A stretch of 54,456 nucleotides of DNA from Chloroflexota bacterium (GTDB lineage Bacteria > Chloroflexota > UBA11872 > VXOZ01), in assembly GCA_022824225.1 (NCBI GenBank), contig JAJEAH010000049.1, positions 1-54,456 of the forward strand, written 5' to 3'. Shown here one piece after another: positions 52,203 through 54,456 of the stretch. The notes under the pieces were generated by a model. It did no database searches and was not told where the DNA came from. It saw only the letters and a program-made list of their open reading frames with translations. The position numbers and the translations under genes were made by a program. The first letter of the stretch is position 1. The number at the start of each line of letters is the position of its first letter.

Positions 52203-53141
52203 CTACGCGGCAGCCAAGTACGACGTAATCTCGCCGTTTGTCGCGATCCAACAGCCCCCGGGCTTCTCGAGCGCATAGCGGATCACGGTGTCGAGTACGT
52301 CGCAGTGAGGGTCGCGCGCGGCCATCGCAGGCGGATGGAAGGCTAGACTCAGAATATAGCGATTCGCGTGAGCATGGTCGATTGCCGTCTTGAGCAGTCT
52401 GACATACTCCCAGCGGTCCAGGTCAAGGACCCGAAACGCCGCAATGTCAGTCAGCGCCATGGGCGCGATTTCCAGTAGACCGTTTGGGTACCGGTACGGC
52501 TGGAGTCGGTCAATGTTCTTACACATGGCGGCTTCAACTTGATCGAGCGGCGGGCGCCTGATCCCGCGCGGCGCCGGACTAAGATAGTGCGAGGTGACGT
52601 GGGTGAAACCTTCGTCTTTGAGCAGCGCTTGGACCTCCGGCGCGTCGTGCAGTCCGGTGCTGAATGCGCCCGGCGTCCCAAACCCGGTCACGGAGACGCC
52701 GAGCCGCTCCCGGATTGCGGCGCTCGTCGCGCGCACCTCATCGTGAATGATCTGCAGCGGCGTCCGCCCGTTGGCCCGCCACGGCGCGCTGGCGTACACC
52801 GCCTGGAGACTCTCCACAGTCTTAGCTTTGACGTTAAGGTGGGTGTACGTGTGGTTGCCCACCTCGTGCCCCGCCGCGACAAGCTCTGTCAGATAGTCGA
52901 TATCCGGGTCCTCGAAGGTGCTACCTACGAGCAGGCAGTACAGGTGCACACCGTATGAGCGCGCCACCTCGTGCATCTTTAGCACGTATTGCTTGCTGTC
53001 GGCGTCCAGCGCGCCCTTTAGATGGTTCCACTGTGACGTCCAGTAGGGGAAATTCGTGCACATCTCGACCGCGGGCCGCAGGCTGAGACAGAATTGCGCG
53101 CCACTTGGATAAACTTGTGGGCGGTTCGGCACTGGGTTCAC
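52203..53141 (-). CDS. Polysaccharide deacetylase family protein
   Basis: This is a 312-residue protein of the NodB/carbohydrate esterase 4 fold. The core motif is AGHEVGNHTYTHLN (metal His-x3-His type) after VARSYGVHLYCLLVGSTFEDPDIDYL; GFGTPGAFSTGL resembles the R-x-P-Y/G motif and LSLAFHPPAM supplies the C-terminal His. The catalytic base Asp of classical NodB proteins is less clear (EMCTNFPYW at the start). The GTG start at 53141 overlaps the stop of the upstream gene as GTGA. No signal peptide is visible, so the substrate is probably intracellular or a cyclic amide. Confidence 0.8.
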   Translation of the reverse strand: MNPVPNRPQVYPSGAQFCLSLRPAVEMCTNFPYWTSQWNHLKGALDADSKQYVLKMHEVARSYGVHLYCLLVGSTFEDPDIDYLTELVAAGHEVGNHTYTHLNVKAKTVESLQAVYASAPWRANGRTPLQIIHDEVRATSAAIRERLGVSVTGFGTPGAFSTGLHDAPEVQALLKDEGFTHVTSHYLSPAPRGIRRPPLDQVEAAMCKNIDRLQPYRYPNGLLEIAPMALTDIAAFRVLDLDRWEYVRLLKTAIDHAHANRYILSLAFHPPAMAARDPHCDVLDTVIRYALEKPGGCWIATNGEITSYLAAA

Positions 53142-53962
53142 TTCTCTACCCGCTCCGCGGCCACCGCGCGGCACGCCGCCATGAATTGGTCGAACCCAAT
53201 CGTGTCGCCTACGTGCTTCTGAAACTCGATGAGGGCAACTCTGGTGATCAGACGGTCCTGGAAGGTTTCCGGGATCTCGGTTCCTAGCGTGGCCTCACGA
53301 ATGAGAAAGATCCTGTAGCCGTAGCCCAACATCGGTCGGGTAGCGCCCTCCGACCCCAGAATGCACATATTCGTCGCGAAGCCGGTGTAGATGAGGTTCT
53401 TGATGCCCCGGCTGCGGCAGATGCGGTCGAACTGCGCGCTGGTGAGAATGACTTGGTCGCCGGGCTCCGCCTCACACGAGGAGAGGATGCGCATCTGCTG
53501 CCAGCCCTCCCACTCCATATACCCGTGGCCGTGGGTCCGCTCCGCCCGCTCCTTGCGCCAGCCGGGATTGACCTCAGGCGGTCCCGGCGCCGGCCGCGGC
53601 GGGTTGAGGTCTTCGTCCTTCAACATGTGCTGGACAGAATCGTATTTCAGCGCGATATTGCGCGGCTCCACGTGGAAGATTGCCATGCCCGCAGCGCGCG
53701 CCGCGTCGATTGCCGGCCGGATGTACTCCGCGGCGATCCGCACCGATTCCGCTTGGGTCTCCGGTTTTCCCATGTCCACTGAAAAGAGTTCCGGCACGGG
53801 TGGGCCATTCACGTCACCCACGTTCCAGAGGTGCAGGGCCACGAAGCCCGTCTCTCTTGGGTCCAGCGCAAACTCCTCTTCTTCCCAATCAGCGGTGGCC
53901 AGCGTCCGCGTGCGCCAGTGCCTTCCGCGCAGACGCAGCGCTGCATTCGAACGTGCGGCCAT
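53138..53962 (-). CDS. Isochorismatase-like cysteine hydrolase with incomplete triad
   Basis: This is a 274-residue member of the isochorismatase/nicotinamidase fold. It has the nucleophile region YTGFATNMCILGSEGATRPMLGYGYRIFLI with Cys200 in the expected place. The first triad residue, normally Asp in a [LI]-D-M-Q motif, appears as His44 in FVALHLWNVGD, and the Lys normally after GD-x-V is missing in GDQVILTSAQFD. The fold is clear but catalysis is doubtful. The stop overlaps the deacetylase start (GTGA). An insertion of about 40 residues (115-155) is Pro/Arg/His-rich. Confidence 0.8.
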   Translation of the reverse strand: MAARSNAALRLRGRHWRTRTLATADWEEEEFALDPRETGFVALHLWNVGDVNGPPVPELFSVDMGKPETQAESVRIAAEYIRPAIDAARAAGMAIFHVEPRNIALKYDSVQHMLKDEDLNPPRPAPGPPEVNPGWRKERAERTHGHGYMEWEGWQQMRILSSCEAEPGDQVILTSAQFDRICRSRGIKNLIYTGFATNMCILGSEGATRPMLGYGYRIFLIREATLGTEIPETFQDRLITRVALIEFQKHVGDTIGFDQFMAACRAVAAERVEK

Positions 53963-54426
53963 GAGAGTCCCTTCGTTTGTGTGCGCCGGATTTCCGCAGT
54001 CTCAAGAATTGCGCGTTACTTGCGCGTGCCGGTCCGACCCGGTAGCGGGTGCGGCGGAGATTCTATGGAGATTTTGGGGCGGCGCACTCCCCTAATGCAA
54101 TCGGGATCACGGGCTGAGCGAGAGGGTCGGCAGGGTCTCGGCGGAACGCGCCAGTCCTGCGTTCTCTCCGTTCTCGGGACACGTACGTTCACATTCTATG
54201 CCATGCAGTCTTGCCGGGCCATTCTCACACTACAATGGTGTACCGGTAGCACAGCTTGGCTCGAGTTGACGAATTCTGCGTTTAGGTGATACTATGGTGG
54301 TTACCTACCTTTCAGGCAGGCGGCACATTAACAGGTAAAGAGTGATGAAGGTAAGAGTGTTCTTCGTTGGAGAGCGGGGTCTGTGACGTTCTGGGACGAG
54401 GCGGAATTGCTTTTTGCAATCGTTTT
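53963..54426. other. Region upstream of the rRNA operon
   Basis: This 464-bp stretch separates the isochorismatase-like gene from 16S rRNA. It contains the rrn promoter at 54266-54295 and a leader of about 130 bases, with a small perfect hairpin at 54406-54420 (ATTGC, five T, GCAAT) just before the 16S start that may take part in processing. No gene is recognised; frames crossing the rest are not protein-like. Confidence 0.5.
54266..54295 (+). promoter_or_regulatory. rRNA operon promoter
   Basis: TTGACG (54266-54271) and TACTAT (54290-54295) are separated by 18 bp. Transcription would start near 54302, about 125 bases before the mature 16S end. No fast-growth UP element is obvious, although the upstream stretch is mixed in composition. 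Confidence 0.6.
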
Positions 54427-54456
54427 GTTATGGAGAGTTTGATCCTGGCTCAGGAT
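54427..54456 (+). rRNA. 16S ribosomal RNA (first 30 bases, 3' cut by window)
   Basis: AGAGTTTGATCCTGGCTCAG at 54434-54453 is the universal start of bacterial 16S rRNA (E. coli position 8). The mature 5' end would be about 54427 by that numbering. The rest of the gene is beyond the window. Confidence 0.95.

Overview
The window is a GC-rich bacterial chromosome segment that I read as Chloroflexota-like. This is inferred from gene content (a compact nuo operon, a secreted protein built from GYP/FQRA-type repeats, a DUF3179 Tat lipoprotein, FmdB with a long basic tail, and the overall style of the repeats) and not from a phylogenetic marker. The last 30 bases are the 5' end of a 16S rRNA gene, which would settle the taxonomy if the flanking sequence were available.

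Region 1 (1-10977) is a respiratory complex I operon on the + strand: nuoD (5' end cut by the window), G, H, I, J, K, L, M, N. The NADH-module genes nuoE and nuoF are not between D and G. Region 2 (10978-18187) is bounded by two inverted copies of a MITE-like non-autonomous element (11454-11926 and 17463-18103). Between them lie tRNA-Arg(CCG), a chloramphenicol-phosphotransferase-like kinase and an AttEFGH-like operon (ABC ATPase, FtsX permease, secreted CrtC/AttH lipocalin-like protein). Region 3 (18188-21689, - strand) holds rarA, two small membrane proteins and a TIM-barrel sugar isomerase-like protein.

Region 4 (22033-29256, + strand) is an exopolysaccharide cluster: a GT4 glycosyltransferase, a polyprenyl glycosylphosphotransferase, a second GT4, two short Wzz-like chain-length proteins, a BY-kinase-like ATPase without a tyrosine tail, and a secreted repeat protein. 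It runs into holB and fmdB, closed by a strong hairpin terminator. Region 5 (30921-44912) is a mosaic of metabolic and transport genes: MFS transporter, 6-phosphofructokinase, SDR, MOSC protein, nucleoside hydrolase, glycine-oxidase-like flavoprotein, DUF3179 lipoprotein, Crp/Fnr regulator, an HTH plus metallo-beta-lactamase fusion, cyclophilin-like protein, ABC exporter and GH51 arabinofuranosidase.

Region 6 (45018-50889, - strand) is the most unusual. A well-formed promoter (50984-51012) precedes a homocysteine S-methyltransferase-like gene and a two-subunit amine/opine-oxidase-like flavoprotein pair. These run, through an ATGA start/stop overlap, into a type II restriction-modification pair (DNA methyltransferase and TdeIII-like endonuclease) of visibly more AT-rich composition. 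Region 7 (51101-54456) contains a SAM methyltransferase, tRNA-His(GTG) with its own promoter, a polysaccharide deacetylase coupled to an isochorismatase-fold protein lacking part of its catalytic triad, then the rRNA operon promoter and the start of 16S rRNA.

Start codons were moved from the longest frame wherever a Shine-Dalgarno match, a family N-terminus or gene overlap pointed elsewhere; these choices are stated in the entries.
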